From contig CADBHB010000004.1 of NCBI GenBank assembly GCA_902794395.1, forward strand, positions 21,604 through 85,603: DNA of 64,000 bases, given 5' to 3'. Below the pieces are notes generated by a model. It saw only the letters and a list, made by a program, of their open reading frames with translations, searched no databases and was not told the origin of the DNA. The translations under genes and the position numbers were made by a program. The DNA is from an uncultured Ruminococcus sp. (GTDB lineage Bacteria > Bacillota > Clostridia > Oscillospirales > Acutalibacteraceae). This document shows positions 20,576 through 29,260 of this stretch, piece after piece; position 1 is the first letter of the stretch, and each line of letters opens with the position of its first letter.

Positions 20576-20602
20576 AAAAAGCGCCTTCGGGCGCTTTTCT
20601 CT
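20576..20602 (+). terminator. Intrinsic terminator after uvrA
   Basis: AAAAAGCGCC TTCG GGCGCTTTT is a textbook TTCG-capped hairpin with a T tract, 34 bp past the uvrA stop. Confidence 0.85.
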
Positions 20603-20669
20603 ATGTCCAAACCGCCTTTTCCCTCATACTATGCAGTGTAGGAATAGAATGAAACTATGAGGTGAAATC

Positions 20670-20894
20670 ATGCAGAATATCATAACCTTTGCGTCTATGA
20701 CAGCGGCTATGCGCGCGCGTGAGCTGCTGCGCAGGAACCGTATACCCGCCCGAATGACCCGCACGCCCGCTAAATACCGCCGAGGCTCCTGCGGCTACAG
20801 TCTGGTGCTTGAAAGGGACGCCGATGCCGCCCTAAAGCTGCTGCGGCAGTCCGATATACGGTACAGGGGCGTTTTCGCCGATGATGACCGTTGA
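20670..20894 (+). CDS. DUF3343 domain small protein
   Basis: A 74-residue basic protein resembling DUF3343, a family predicted to be small sulfur- or selenium-carrier-like proteins found beside selenium metabolism and cysteine desulfurase genes. The visible pattern is an N-terminal strand (NIITFAS), an Ala/Arg-rich helix, a GSCGYSLVL strand with one cysteine, and a C-terminal helix. GAGGTGAAATC precedes the ATG. Its stop TGA overlaps the TTG start of the following PLP gene, so the two are coupled and probably work together. The family's function is unproven. Confidence 0.7.
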   Translation: MQNIITFASMTAAMRARELLRRNRIPARMTRTPAKYRRGSCGYSLVLERDADAALKLLRQSDIRYRGVFADDDR

Positions 20895-22030
20895 TCTACT
20901 TCGACAACGGCGCCACCACCTTTCCCAAGCCTCTTTCGGTGAGGAGAGCGGTAGCCTACGCCATGCAGAACGCAGGCGCCAATCCGGGGCGCAGCGGACA
21001 CAGTCTGTCACTCAGGGCGTCACAGCTCATATATGACTGCCGCGAGAACGCCGCGAGGTTGCTGGGCGTGCCCTCGCCCGAAAACATCATCTTTACACTA
21101 AACTGCACCACGGCGCTAAACACCGTGATCCACGGAGTGTTGAAAAAAGGAGATCACGCGGTCATTTCCTCCCTGGAGCACAACGCGGTGCTGCGTCCGC
21201 TTGAAGCCATGAAGCAGCAGGGCGTAAGCTACTCGATAGCTAAGGTCGTATGCGGCGACGATGAGGCGACGCTGGAAAGCTTTCGCCGCGCCATCCGCGG
21301 CAACACCAAGCTGGTGATATGCACGGGCGCTTCCAATGTTTTCGGCGTGCGCCTGCCCGTAGAGCGGCTGGCGGCGCTCTGCCGCATATACAACATCCTC
21401 TTTTGTGTGGACGCCGCGCAGATGGCGGGTTGTGTGCCCATAGATATGCTTGACAGCGGCATCGACTTCCTCTGCTGCGCCGGTCACAAGGGGCTGTACG
21501 GCCCGATGGGTACGGGCATACTCGCCGTCAACACAGACGTGCTGCCGCAAAGCCTTATACAGGGCGGCACTGGCAGCATGTCCGCAAGCCCGCTGCAGCC
21601 CGAGGAGCTGCCCGACCGCTTTGAGAGCGGCACCCCGAACCTACCCGGCATAGCGGGGCTGAACGCCGGAATCAAATTCGTCCTGAGCAGGGGAGAGGAC
21701 GCGATCTTCCGCGAGGAAACGCGAAAGGCTCGGCTGCTGTACGACGGGCTAAAGCGCAACAAAAACATCACGCTCTACACCGAGCGCCCCGACCCCGCGG
21801 CGCAGGTGCCGGTCATATCCTTCAATGTGCGCGGCCACGACAGCGAGGAAACAGCGGCGGCTCTCAACGACAAATTCGGCATCGCCGTGCGTTCGGGGCT
21901 GCACTGCGCGCCGCTGGCGCACCGTCATTTCGGCACCGAAGACACGGGCACCGTGCGCGCGGTCATATCTGTATTTACAACTCCTGCGCAAATAACGTAT
22001 TTTTTAGCCTCTCTGGATAAAATTTTTTAA
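20891..22030 (+). CDS. Class V aminotransferase / cysteine desulfurase-like protein
   Basis: A 379-residue PLP enzyme of the SufS/CsdA-type fold that probably mobilises sulfur or selenium from cysteine or selenocysteine. It begins IYFDNGATTFPKP, as group II desulfurases do. The PLP lysine is K200 in the GHKGLYGP context, and a candidate catalytic cysteine is C339 in RSGLHCAP. The only start joining the conserved N-terminus is TTG 20891, which overlaps the upstream stop (TTGA). No iscU or sufBCD genes are near, so a role in Fe-S assembly is not supported by context. Pairing with DUF3343 suggests a dedicated chalcogen-transfer pair. Confidence 0.85.
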   Translation: MIYFDNGATTFPKPLSVRRAVAYAMQNAGANPGRSGHSLSLRASQLIYDCRENAARLLGVPSPENIIFTLNCTTALNTVIHGVLKKGDHAVISSLEHNAVLRPLEAMKQQGVSYSIAKVVCGDDEATLESFRRAIRGNTKLVICTGASNVFGVRLPVERLAALCRIYNILFCVDAAQMAGCVPIDMLDSGIDFLCCAGHKGLYGPMGTGILAVNTDVLPQSLIQGGTGSMSASPLQPEELPDRFESGTPNLPGIAGLNAGIKFVLSRGEDAIFREETRKARLLYDGLKRNKNITLYTERPDPAAQVPVISFNVRGHDSEETAAALNDKFGIAVRSGLHCAPLAHRHFGTEDTGTVRAVISVFTTPAQITYFLASLDKIF

Positions 22031-22047
22031 ACTTATTTCCAAAAAGG

Positions 22048-22077
22048 TTGCAATCAAGGTAACAAATGTGTTAAAAT
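22048..22077 (+). promoter_or_regulatory. SigA-type promoter for cdaA-cdaR
   Basis: TTGCAA at 22048-22053 and TAAAAT at 22072-22077 are spaced by 18 bp, about 33 bp before the cdaA start. Confidence 0.6.
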
Positions 22078-22110
22078 AGATAAGTAAATCTAACAGAGGG
22101 GAGGATGTAT

Positions 22111-22974
22111 ATGGATATATTCAATAATCTTTGGTCCATCATAAAAACGATCCAGTTCAGAGATATAATCGATATCCTCGCCATTTCGCTCATCGTGTTC
22201 GGGCTGCTGCGCCTGATACGCGAGACCCGCGCGGCTCAGCTCTTAAAGGGTCTTATGCTGCTGCTGGCGGTCTACATTCTCTCGTCTATTTTCAATCTGG
22301 TAATGCTTTCCACCCTGTTGCGAGCCTTCTTCGAGGCGTCGGTCGTCATTATAACGGTCATCTTTCAGCCCGAGATACGCAAGGCGCTGGAGCAGGTGGG
22401 TAAGAACAAAAACTGGCGAAAGTATTTCAAGGCGTTTTCCAAAACCGGCAGGACCGACGACTGGGAAAAGGCGGTGCGCAAATCCATTGTAGACGCCGCC
22501 GATACCGCCATGCTGTTCTCGCGCTCGCGCACAGGCGCGCTGCTGGTTTTTGAGCGCGAGATAATGCTGTCGGACATCGCCGCTACCGGTACCATAGTAG
22601 ACGCCGAAACCTCGGTGGCGCTGTTCGGTAATATTTTCTTCAACAAAGCGCCGCTCCACGACGGCGCCAGCATCCTCCGTGACGGCAAGCTCTACGCGGC
22701 GGGATGTATCCTTCCGCTGACAGGCAACAAGAATGTAGACATCAACCTGGGCACCCGCCACAGAGCCGCGCTGGGCATCAGCGAGCAGAGCGACGCGGTG
22801 GTGCTGGTGGTCAGCGAGGAAACAGGCGTTATCTCGCTTGCTACGGCGGGTGAGCTTACCCGCGACTACAACCGCGATTCTCTTATCAAAAAGCTCAACG
22901 CGCTTCTTCTGGACGAAATAGAAGAGGAAGAGAGCAAATACCGCAAGTTCCGAAAAGGGAGGAAGAAAGAATGA
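22111..22974 (+). CDS. cdaA: Diadenylate cyclase CdaA
   Basis: A 287-residue membrane enzyme making c-di-AMP from two ATP. Three N-terminal transmembrane helices (about 15-85) precede a DisA_N domain with the catalytic DGA motif at 184-186 and RHR at 216-218. The start ATG 22111 was chosen because GGGGAGG lies 7-8 nt upstream; the earlier ATG at 22105 directly abuts that site. The stop overlaps the cdaR start by 4 nt (ATGA). In many Firmicutes glmM completes the operon, but here none follows. The degradative partner gdpP is 10 kb upstream. Confidence 0.96.
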   Translation: MDIFNNLWSIIKTIQFRDIIDILAISLIVFGLLRLIRETRAAQLLKGLMLLLAVYILSSIFNLVMLSTLLRAFFEASVVIITVIFQPEIRKALEQVGKNKNWRKYFKAFSKTGRTDDWEKAVRKSIVDAADTAMLFSRSRTGALLVFEREIMLSDIAATGTIVDAETSVALFGNIFFNKAPLHDGASILRDGKLYAAGCILPLTGNKNVDINLGTRHRAALGISEQSDAVVLVVSEETGVISLATAGELTRDYNRDSLIKKLNALLLDEIEEEESKYRKFRKGRKKE

Positions 22975-24227
22975 AAAAGAAGTCCCTTTTCAGCCGCCTT
23001 ATGCAAAAAAACTATATGCTGTTTTTGTTTGCGGTGCTTGTGTCGCTCATAATCTGGATCTATATGAGCTTTTCTTCTCCGAATACCACCACCACCTTCA
23101 CCCTCAGCAACGTCCCCATCAAGATAGAATTGTCGGAGGACGCGCGAAGTCAGGGCTTGCAGGTGTTTACCGCCGATACGCCTAAGGCGTCGGTAACGCT
23201 GTCGGGCAACCGCACGGTGCTGGGGCTTGTAAGTGAAAACGACCTCACCGTTACTGCGGCGACCGGCTCCATCGATTCGGTCGGATCCTTCACGCTTCCC
23301 GTTACCGCCAACAAGCGTTCGTCGCTCGGCAACTTTTCGGTGTCGAGTTGCTCGCCTTCCTCTGTAAACGTCAATGTTGACTATTACAAGGAGCGCGAAA
23401 TGCCCATTCAGGAAAACATCGATGTCAACGTAGAGGACGGCTACAACGGCGCCGTAACGCTGCCCTACAGCACCATCACCGTTTCCGGACCGCAGACCGA
23501 GGTGCTCAGCATCGACAAGGCGGTAGCTCAGGCTAAGATACCCAATAAGCTCAGCGAATCCAAGGAGGTCGAAGCTAAGGTTGTGCTGCTCGACGAAAAC
23601 GGAAACGCTATTGACTCCAAGCTTATCCATCTCAGCTATGATTCGATAAAGGCCACGGTGACCGTGCTGCCTGAGAAAAAGGTATCGGTTGAGCCCGTGT
23701 TCGTCAACAAGCCCGATGGCCTTGAAATCACCGACAGTATGCTGAATGTCACGCCGTCCGAGATGATGCTGGCTGGTCCCGAGAGCGCGCTTGAGGAGAT
23801 AGACTCCGTCAAGCTCGAGTCAATCGATTTTTCCAAGCTTAAAAACGAGAAGTACAATTTTGACAAGCTGGGCATAAAGTTCCCCGAAAACTGCAAGAAT
23901 ATCAGCAACGATACCACGGCTGACGTTTCGCTCGACCTCAGCGGTCTGTCCACCAAGGTGTTCACGGTGGATAAGTTCGTTGTTGAGGGCTTGCCTAACA
24001 ACTACTCCTGTGTCGTCACCTCCAAGAGCGTAGATGTGACGGTGGTGGGAACAAAGGCGGAGATCGAAAAGCTGACTGCCTCGCAGATCACAGCGGTCAT
24101 CGACACCTCAGAGCTGTCCGGCAAGACAGGCTCGGTCGAAATGCCCGTTACCTTCCGCTTCAGCGGCGTCAGCACCTGCTGGGCGTGCGGCAGCTACCAG
24201 GTCAATGTAACTATCTCTCAAAAATAA
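22971..24227 (+). CDS. cdaR: CdaA regulatory protein CdaR (YbbR-like)
   Basis: A 418-residue protein with one N-terminal transmembrane helix (about 13-33) and a long extracytoplasmic part built of repeated YbbR-like beta domains, each about 80-90 residues. Sequences such as TVTVSGP-type strands and V-x-V-x-P segments recur at intervals. CdaR modulates CdaA activity at the membrane. The gene starts at ATG 22971 inside the cdaA stop, so expression is coupled. A single cysteine pair near the C-terminus (CWAC) is unusual for an exported beta-repeat protein and might form a disulfide. Confidence 0.9.
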   Translation: MKKKSLFSRLMQKNYMLFLFAVLVSLIIWIYMSFSSPNTTTTFTLSNVPIKIELSEDARSQGLQVFTADTPKASVTLSGNRTVLGLVSENDLTVTAATGSIDSVGSFTLPVTANKRSSLGNFSVSSCSPSSVNVNVDYYKEREMPIQENIDVNVEDGYNGAVTLPYSTITVSGPQTEVLSIDKAVAQAKIPNKLSESKEVEAKVVLLDENGNAIDSKLIHLSYDSIKATVTVLPEKKVSVEPVFVNKPDGLEITDSMLNVTPSEMMLAGPESALEEIDSVKLESIDFSKLKNEKYNFDKLGIKFPENCKNISNDTTADVSLDLSGLSTKVFTVDKFVVEGLPNNYSCVVTSKSVDVTVVGTKAEIEKLTASQITAVIDTSELSGKTGSVEMPVTFRFSGVSTCWACGSYQVNVTISQK

Positions 24228-24232
24228 TACTG

Positions 24233-24264
24233 CAGGGTTGAACATTGTTCAGCCCTGTTTTTTT
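24233..24264 (+). terminator. Intrinsic terminator after cdaR
   Basis: CAGGGTTGAAC and GTTCAGCCCTG pair with an ATT loop and are followed by a run of T. Confidence 0.8.
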
Positions 24265-24324
24265 GGAATAAAATGATGTTATAGAATTATATAGTGTGTA
24301 AGAACATTCTCTGCAAAAAAATAA

Positions 24325-24396
24325 AGACAACACCGCACTGCCTGCGTTGTACGATTTCTATTATCGTTTTGTCAGGCAAATATTGCGGTATTGTCT
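24325..24396. repeat. Intergenic inverted-repeat element, copy E
   Basis: A 72-bp element bounded by AGACAACACCGCA and its near-perfect inverse TGCGGTATTGTCT. Inside are CTGCCTG and CAGGCA, a second nested inverted repeat. The ends match those of the copies at 48568 and the right ends of copies at 9731 and 35495. It lies between two converging transcription units (cdaR plus strand, GT39-like gene minus strand) and could act as a bidirectional terminator. Confidence 0.6.
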
Positions 24397-24422
24397 AAAC
24401 TAAAAAAGAGAGCGCTTTTGCG

Positions 24423-26039
24423 TTATTTTCTGCTCGGTTCTGTAAACCGATTTACTCCGAAACCCAGCGCCATCGCCAAAATGGGGATGATCGGGATGCA
24501 AAAGCGGATGTTTTCAGAGCAAACGTAGGGGTACCGGAAGCAAAAGCCGTAGTAAGATATGAGGGTTGTCAGAAAAACGACGGTGAAAAAAACCTTGGTC
24601 CTGAAATCGGGACCCATCTTCTTTTGACACAGCATCCAAACCAGACAAACCACGCTGATGACCGCCAGCACAGCGGCGGCGATTACAAAGACGGTCGCCA
24701 TTTCGTTGAAGTCCCACGGCTTGTGATACTCGTCGAATATCGAGGTTTTTAACAGAGCGATCAACGGATTGTATTCATTGTAGGGCGCCCCGTACATCGT
24801 GAACGCCTCAAAAGGATAGTTGAACTGCGACGCGCCGAAGTCAAACAAGCGCTTCGCCGTGGGGATCGCCTTGAGAGACATCTGCTGCATATGCGGGTCG
24901 GGGACATAGGTAAACGGGATGTGGAAGGTGACGAAGTTGCGTATGCCCCACCACAGTCCGAGCGGTGCGCAGACAGCGCCGAACGCGGCAAACTGACCGA
25001 TGAAGGGCAGCGGCTTTTTGATGTTCTGAATGAACACCCACAAAAAGACTATCGCGATCGCGGGCGCCACCATCCACGCGGACAGCTTCGCCATCATACC
25101 GAAGCCGACGCTCAGCGCGATCGGCAATATATACAGCAGTGTGGGGTGCTGCACCCATTTAAGTGTCCACAGAATAGCCAACAGTGACAGGAAGGAAGCC
25201 AGCATGTCGTTGTTGTAGGCTCCGCTCCAAATAATGAAGGTGGGGTAGAAGCAGGCTATCGACATGGCGACGATAAGCCCCTTGCCCTCAAGCTTGACGA
25301 GCTTGAATATGCGGTAGCAGACAACCATTGTCAGCGAGGAATACAGCATTGGCAGGATCTGGATCGCCTCCTGCGCCTCCTTCAGTTCTACGCCGAACGA
25401 GGTAAAGATATGCAGCAGCGCCGCCATCAGCATATGATGCAGCGGAGGATGATAGTACTGCCAGCGCGTGGTAACATTGAAATCGGGCATCTTTAGCCCG
25501 TTGTTATACCAGTACATGATATAACTTTCGTGTCCGGCGGTACTCGCAAAACTGCCGGCGTCGTGCTGCATTTCAGTGCTGCTGTAGCGCAATACGTAGC
25601 AGTAGCGCACTACCACGCCCAGCAAAATCATCAACAGCACCACGCGGTCGGTGTTCAGTGCATTTTCACGGTGCAGCGCCAACCCCAGAATGACAAGCCC
25701 CACCAACACGGGAACAAACATCACCTTGCCGTGCGCGGTGTTTTCATTGACCATGACGGAAAACAGCACGCTGAGCACCACCGGCGAGAAAATCAGCAGC
25801 AAATTGATCTTCACGTCTTGGCTCGGCTTGCCGAAAACCACCAGCGCCAGCGCGGCAAGGATCCAGATAACGGACTCCGTCACGATGCCTGCGGGCGTGA
25901 TCTGCTGCAGCTGCGCCATACCAAACGGCAGAAGCAGCGCGCAGACTGTGGCGACAAACAAAAACGGATGGGCAATTAACGCGTCAAACAAGCGGTCGAT
26001 CGGACGCTTGGGCGCTTTTTTTTTCTTGGTTTTATTCAT
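24423..26039 (-). CDS. GT39/ArnT-like membrane glycosyltransferase
   Basis: A 538-residue polytopic membrane protein with about 10-12 hydrophobic segments and a basic N-terminal tail ([13 protein letters not shown]). The first large extracytoplasmic loop has acidic and histidine residues (EMQHDAGSF), as in the polyprenol-phosphate-sugar-dependent glycosyltransferases of the PMT/ArnT superfamily. It would transfer a sugar from a lipid carrier to a surface acceptor. The start at 26039 overlaps the upstream stop by 4 nt (ATGA) and has GAGGAAAA upstream. It is the last gene of a four-gene minus-strand operon with a UGM/amine-oxidase-like enzyme, GtrA and an epimerase. Substrate is unknown. Confidence 0.7.
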   Translation of the reverse strand: MNKTKKKKAPKRPIDRLFDALIAHPFLFVATVCALLLPFGMAQLQQITPAGIVTESVIWILAALALVVFGKPSQDVKINLLLIFSPVVLSVLFSVMVNENTAHGKVMFVPVLVGLVILGLALHRENALNTDRVVLLMILLGVVVRYCYVLRYSSTEMQHDAGSFASTAGHESYIMYWYNNGLKMPDFNVTTRWQYYHPPLHHMLMAALLHIFTSFGVELKEAQEAIQILPMLYSSLTMVVCYRIFKLVKLEGKGLIVAMSIACFYPTFIIWSGAYNNDMLASFLSLLAILWTLKWVQHPTLLYILPIALSVGFGMMAKLSAWMVAPAIAIVFLWVFIQNIKKPLPFIGQFAAFGAVCAPLGLWWGIRNFVTFHIPFTYVPDPHMQQMSLKAIPTAKRLFDFGASQFNYPFEAFTMYGAPYNEYNPLIALLKTSIFDEYHKPWDFNEMATVFVIAAAVLAVISVVCLVWMLCQKKMGPDFRTKVFFTVVFLTTLISYYGFCFRYPYVCSENIRFCIPIIPILAMALGFGVNRFTEPSRK

Positions 26040-27589
26040 GACTTGTTTTCCTCGTGGTATTCTTTCTCGGTGTTTACGTTCCAAATATTGTCCTTTTTGG
26101 TTTCGCCCGCGAGAATATTCTTGACCGCCTCAAAGGAGGTGCACATACTGTGGTCGATATTGTTGTAGCGGTGCTGACCGTTTCTGCCGACGCAGAACAG
26201 GTTTTCAATGGTATCGAGATACGCGCGCAGCTCGTCCATATGTTCATAGGTGTCGAAGTAGGCGGGATAAGCCTTTTTGACGCGCTCAACATGGAAGTCG
26301 AGCACCTCGTCCTCGCTGCCTATCAGCCCCATCTTCACCATCTCGGAAACGCCCATCCTGCCGAAGGCGTCGTCGGTCATCGACCACATCTCGTCGCCCT
26401 CGTTGCAGAAGTACTCCAGACCCATCCAGACGGTGCCCTCCGGTTTTTCCACCATATAGGGCGACCAGTTGTTATAAATCTGAAAACGTCCCATCTTGAC
26501 GCTCTTGTCGTGCACATACACCCAGTTATCGGGAACGATGTCACCGAGCGTTTTTGTTTTTGTTTCGTTTTTCAGGTTGAGGTGCGGGATAAGCACACCC
26601 ACGGTCATGTAGTCGCGGTACGGAAGTCCCGAGGCGATGTCAAGGTATTTTTTCGGCACGTCGTTCATGCCCTCCGCCAGATCCTTGACCGGCATGGAGG
26701 AGATGATATAATCTCCCTCCACGGTGACGCGCTTGCCGTCCTTTTCATAAACCAGCCCCGTAAGGCGGTTGCCGTCCTTGATGAGGTTTACGACCTTTGC
26801 GTTTTTGATGATCGTACCGCCCATCTTTTCCACATCGGCGGCGGTCAGATCCCACAGCTGTCCGGGTCCGAGCTTAGGGTATGCGAATTCCTCGATAAGC
26901 GAGGTTTCAACCTTGCGGTTCTTCTTGCGGAACAGCTTGCCGAAGATGTCGCCGAGCACCGCCTTTATCGACAGACCCTTGACGCGCTGAGCGCCCCATT
27001 CGGGTGAGATCTCCGAAGGATGTCTGCCCCAGAGGTTCTCGGTGTAGTTCTCAAAGAACATCGAATACAGTTTTTTGCCGAAGCGGTTGATGTAAAAGTC
27101 CTCCAGCGACTTTTCCTCGCGCTTGTGGAACACGGTTTTCAGATAGCTGAAGCCTACCACGATTGTAGTGCCCAGCCCCATGTTTTTTATGGTCGCGAAT
27201 TTAAGCGACACGGGATAATCGAAAAATTTAGCATTGAAGAAAATGCGCGACAAGCGGTTCCTGCGCAGCATGACGCGGTCGGTCTTTTCGGGGTCGGGGC
27301 CGTTTTCCGAAACGGTGGAGGTGCGTCCTAGCACTACGTCGTCATACGGCATGGCGCCCTGTGTGGGCAGCATCTTCTCCCACCATTCGTTTACCTCGGG
27401 CACCTTGGAAAAGAAGCGGTGACCGCCCATATCCATACGGTTACCCTTATAATTGACCGTGCGGGAAATGCCGCCGAAGCAGTCGCTCTCCTCAAACACG
27501 GTTACCTTGTAGTCCTCGCTTTTATCCAACAGCTCATAGGCGGCGGTCAATCCCGCGGGGCCCGCGCCGATAATCAATACGTTTTTCAC
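26036..27589 (-). CDS. FAD-dependent oxidoreductase (amine oxidase / UDP-galactopyranose mutase-like)
   Basis: A 517-residue flavoprotein with an N-terminal dinucleotide-binding fold, GAGPAG at about residues 8-13, followed by an FGGISRT and MGGHRFFSK region. These resemble protoporphyrinogen-oxidase-like and galactopyranose-mutase-like enzymes found in polysaccharide loci. The start is GTG 27589, with AGGAG 9 nt upstream; a TTG at 27598 directly abuts that site. It lies between gtrA and the GT39-like gene, so it probably acts on a nucleotide sugar or polyprenol-linked sugar. Its coding DNA is GC-rich, unlike the two genes just upstream in the same operon. Confidence 0.8.
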   Translation of the reverse strand: MKNVLIIGAGPAGLTAAYELLDKSEDYKVTVFEESDCFGGISRTVNYKGNRMDMGGHRFFSKVPEVNEWWEKMLPTQGAMPYDDVVLGRTSTVSENGPDPEKTDRVMLRRNRLSRIFFNAKFFDYPVSLKFATIKNMGLGTTIVVGFSYLKTVFHKREEKSLEDFYINRFGKKLYSMFFENYTENLWGRHPSEISPEWGAQRVKGLSIKAVLGDIFGKLFRKKNRKVETSLIEEFAYPKLGPGQLWDLTAADVEKMGGTIIKNAKVVNLIKDGNRLTGLVYEKDGKRVTVEGDYIISSMPVKDLAEGMNDVPKKYLDIASGLPYRDYMTVGVLIPHLNLKNETKTKTLGDIVPDNWVYVHDKSVKMGRFQIYNNWSPYMVEKPEGTVWMGLEYFCNEGDEMWSMTDDAFGRMGVSEMVKMGLIGSEDEVLDFHVERVKKAYPAYFDTYEHMDELRAYLDTIENLFCVGRNGQHRYNNIDHSMCTSFEAVKNILAGETKKDNIWNVNTEKEYHEENKS

Positions 27590-27601
27590 TGAAAACAACT
27601 C

Positions 27602-28066
27602 CTATTTTTTATAGATAAATATTCTTCTTGCCGCATAATTCCATATCAGGACAAGGAAAGTGGATACCGCCCATACGATCATGTAATGAATGCCAAGCTG
27701 AATATTGAAGATCCAGAGCAATCCTTCTTTTATCAAAAGACCGATCGCGCTAATGATAAATACGACAATGAATTCTCCCGTGATGCCCATGGACTTTTTG
27801 CCGGATCGAAAAACAAATGATCTTGACAGCAGAAAATTCGCTATGGTTCCCACAACAAAAGCGATAGCCTGCGACAGAAAAACAAGCATGGGTTTTTCAT
27901 CCGAAAAAACAAAGTGCTGTAAAACCCACAGAGCCAGTCCTTCCGCCACCGTCGCCAGACCGCCGACAAAACAATACCGAAAAAATTGGATCATATTGTT
28001 TTCTGTCGGTTCATAAAAGAGCTTTTTGAATTGAAACGTACAAATCAGCTTTATCAATTCTTTCAT
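27602..28066 (-). CDS. GtrA-family membrane protein
   Basis: A 154-residue protein with four predicted transmembrane helices and the GtrA start pattern QFFRYCFVGGLATVAEGLALW. GtrA proteins are thought to help polyprenol-phosphate-linked sugars cross the membrane, or to partner a GtrB transferase. The gene is clearly more AT-rich than most neighbours. A GtrB-like GT2 gene exists at 43557-44513 but in another operon. Helper function is inferred from the family and context. Confidence 0.88.
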   Translation of the reverse strand: MKELIKLICTFQFKKLFYEPTENNMIQFFRYCFVGGLATVAEGLALWVLQHFVFSDEKPMLVFLSQAIAFVVGTIANFLLSRSFVFRSGKKSMGITGEFIVVFIISAIGLLIKEGLLWIFNIQLGIHYMIVWAVSTFLVLIWNYAARRIFIYKK

Positions 28067-28081
28067 ATTTAACTCCGTTCA

Positions 28082-29128
28082 TCAGGAAAAGAACTTCAGC
28101 ACTCTGATCGCTAAGCCCATATCCGCCTCTCTGTTATGTGCGGAAACCTCGTCCTCGTTTCTGTTTTTGATTTCCTCTTTGTTTTTATGGAAATACTCAT
28201 AAGATTTCAGCAGCATTTCCTCATTGGTGAGCGTCGGTTCCCAGCCCAGCTTTGTTTTTATCTTGGTCGTATCGAAAACAAAGGTGGAAGAAATCATATT
28301 ATACTGATACACGCCTAAAGGCGAAATGCCTAAATGATAACAGAGCTTCATCATGGTTTTGGCAAAGCCCGCAGGGAAATGAGCCAGTTTTGACGTTGAT
28401 TCGGAATGATCGACAACGTATTGATAGGTATAATTGAACGATTTGACGTCATCGGAACCGATGTTGAAAACATCGCTTCCCTCATAATCCAGCGCCAATT
28501 CACAAGCGCGCGCCAAATCCTTTGCGTAAATAAACTGGTATCTGTTTTCTCCGTTGCCGACCAGCCACAGCTTTTTGTTGTCATCAACGAATTCATACAG
28601 AATCGCCAGCAAGCCCAGACGTCCCTCATCCATGATAGTCGGGCATCTGAATATGACCGCGTTGACTTTATCCGGTTGAGCCAGGAGGATTTTTTCGCCC
28701 TCCCATTTTGACTTACCGTAAATCTCTACCGGTGCGGGCTCCTCTTCTTCGGTCACGGGTTCGTCAAAGTTCCTTCCCCACAAGCAATTGCTCGAAGTGA
28801 AAATGATTTTACGAACATCATGCTTAATACAGGCATCCATGATATTCTGTGTTCCGTCGACATTGGAAGTCCATAATTCCTTCATCATCTTTTTTTCATG
28901 TGCGAGCATAGCCGCAAAATGAAACACAGCTTCAAAGGGGTATTTATCGAAAAGCATTTCCAGCATTTCAACATCCCTTATATCCCCTTGATAGGAATCG
29001 AGGTTTTCATGTGTATACTCGCTCTTCACTAAGTCGATATTGACGCATTTGATCCCTTTTTCCGTCAAATATTTGCACATGATCTGACCGAAAAAACCTG
29101 ATCCGCCGGTAATTAATACTGTTTTCAT
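28082..29128 (-). CDS. NAD-dependent epimerase/dehydratase (extended SDR)
   Basis: A 348-residue extended short-chain dehydrogenase acting on a nucleotide sugar. The Rossmann GGSGFFG is at 8-14, the catalytic Ser lies in TSSN (111-114), and the Y137-x3-K141 pair is in YGKSK. It heads the minus-strand surface-glycan operon; AAAGGA lies about 11 nt before ATG 29128. The exact sugar chemistry (4-epimerase versus other) cannot be read from motifs. Like gtrA it is AT-richer than the window average, hinting at a different origin from the two following genes. Confidence 0.88.
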   Translation of the reverse strand: MKTVLITGGSGFFGQIMCKYLTEKGIKCVNIDLVKSEYTHENLDSYQGDIRDVEMLEMLFDKYPFEAVFHFAAMLAHEKKMMKELWTSNVDGTQNIMDACIKHDVRKIIFTSSNCLWGRNFDEPVTEEEEPAPVEIYGKSKWEGEKILLAQPDKVNAVIFRCPTIMDEGRLGLLAILYEFVDDNKKLWLVGNGENRYQFIYAKDLARACELALDYEGSDVFNIGSDDVKSFNYTYQYVVDHSESTSKLAHFPAGFAKTMMKLCYHLGISPLGVYQYNMISSTFVFDTTKIKTKLGWEPTLTNEEMLLKSYEYFHKNKEEIKNRNEDEVSAHNREADMGLAIRVLKFFS

Positions 29129-29163
29129 TTATGGTATCATTCCTTTTTTTCATAATCTTATAT

Positions 29164-29192
29164 ATTATAACACCATTTCGCAAAAAACACAA
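29164..29192 (-). promoter_or_regulatory. SigA-type promoter for epimerase-gtrA-FAD-GT39 operon
   Basis: On the minus strand TTGTGT (29192-29187) and TATAAT (29169-29164) are 17 bp apart, about 35 bp upstream of the epimerase ATG. Confidence 0.6.
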
Positions 29193-29199
29193 CCTCTAA

Positions 29200-29240
29200 A
29201 AAACAAAACCGCGGCAGCTTCAACAAAAGACCTGCCGCGG
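29200..29240 (-). terminator. Intrinsic terminator after rodA/ftsW gene
   Basis: On the minus strand CCGCGGCAG and CTGCCGCGG pair perfectly and are followed by TTTTGTTTTTT, 21 bp after the stop of the 29261-30430 gene. Confidence 0.85.
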
Positions 29241-29260
29241 TCAAGAAGATGCATGGATAA

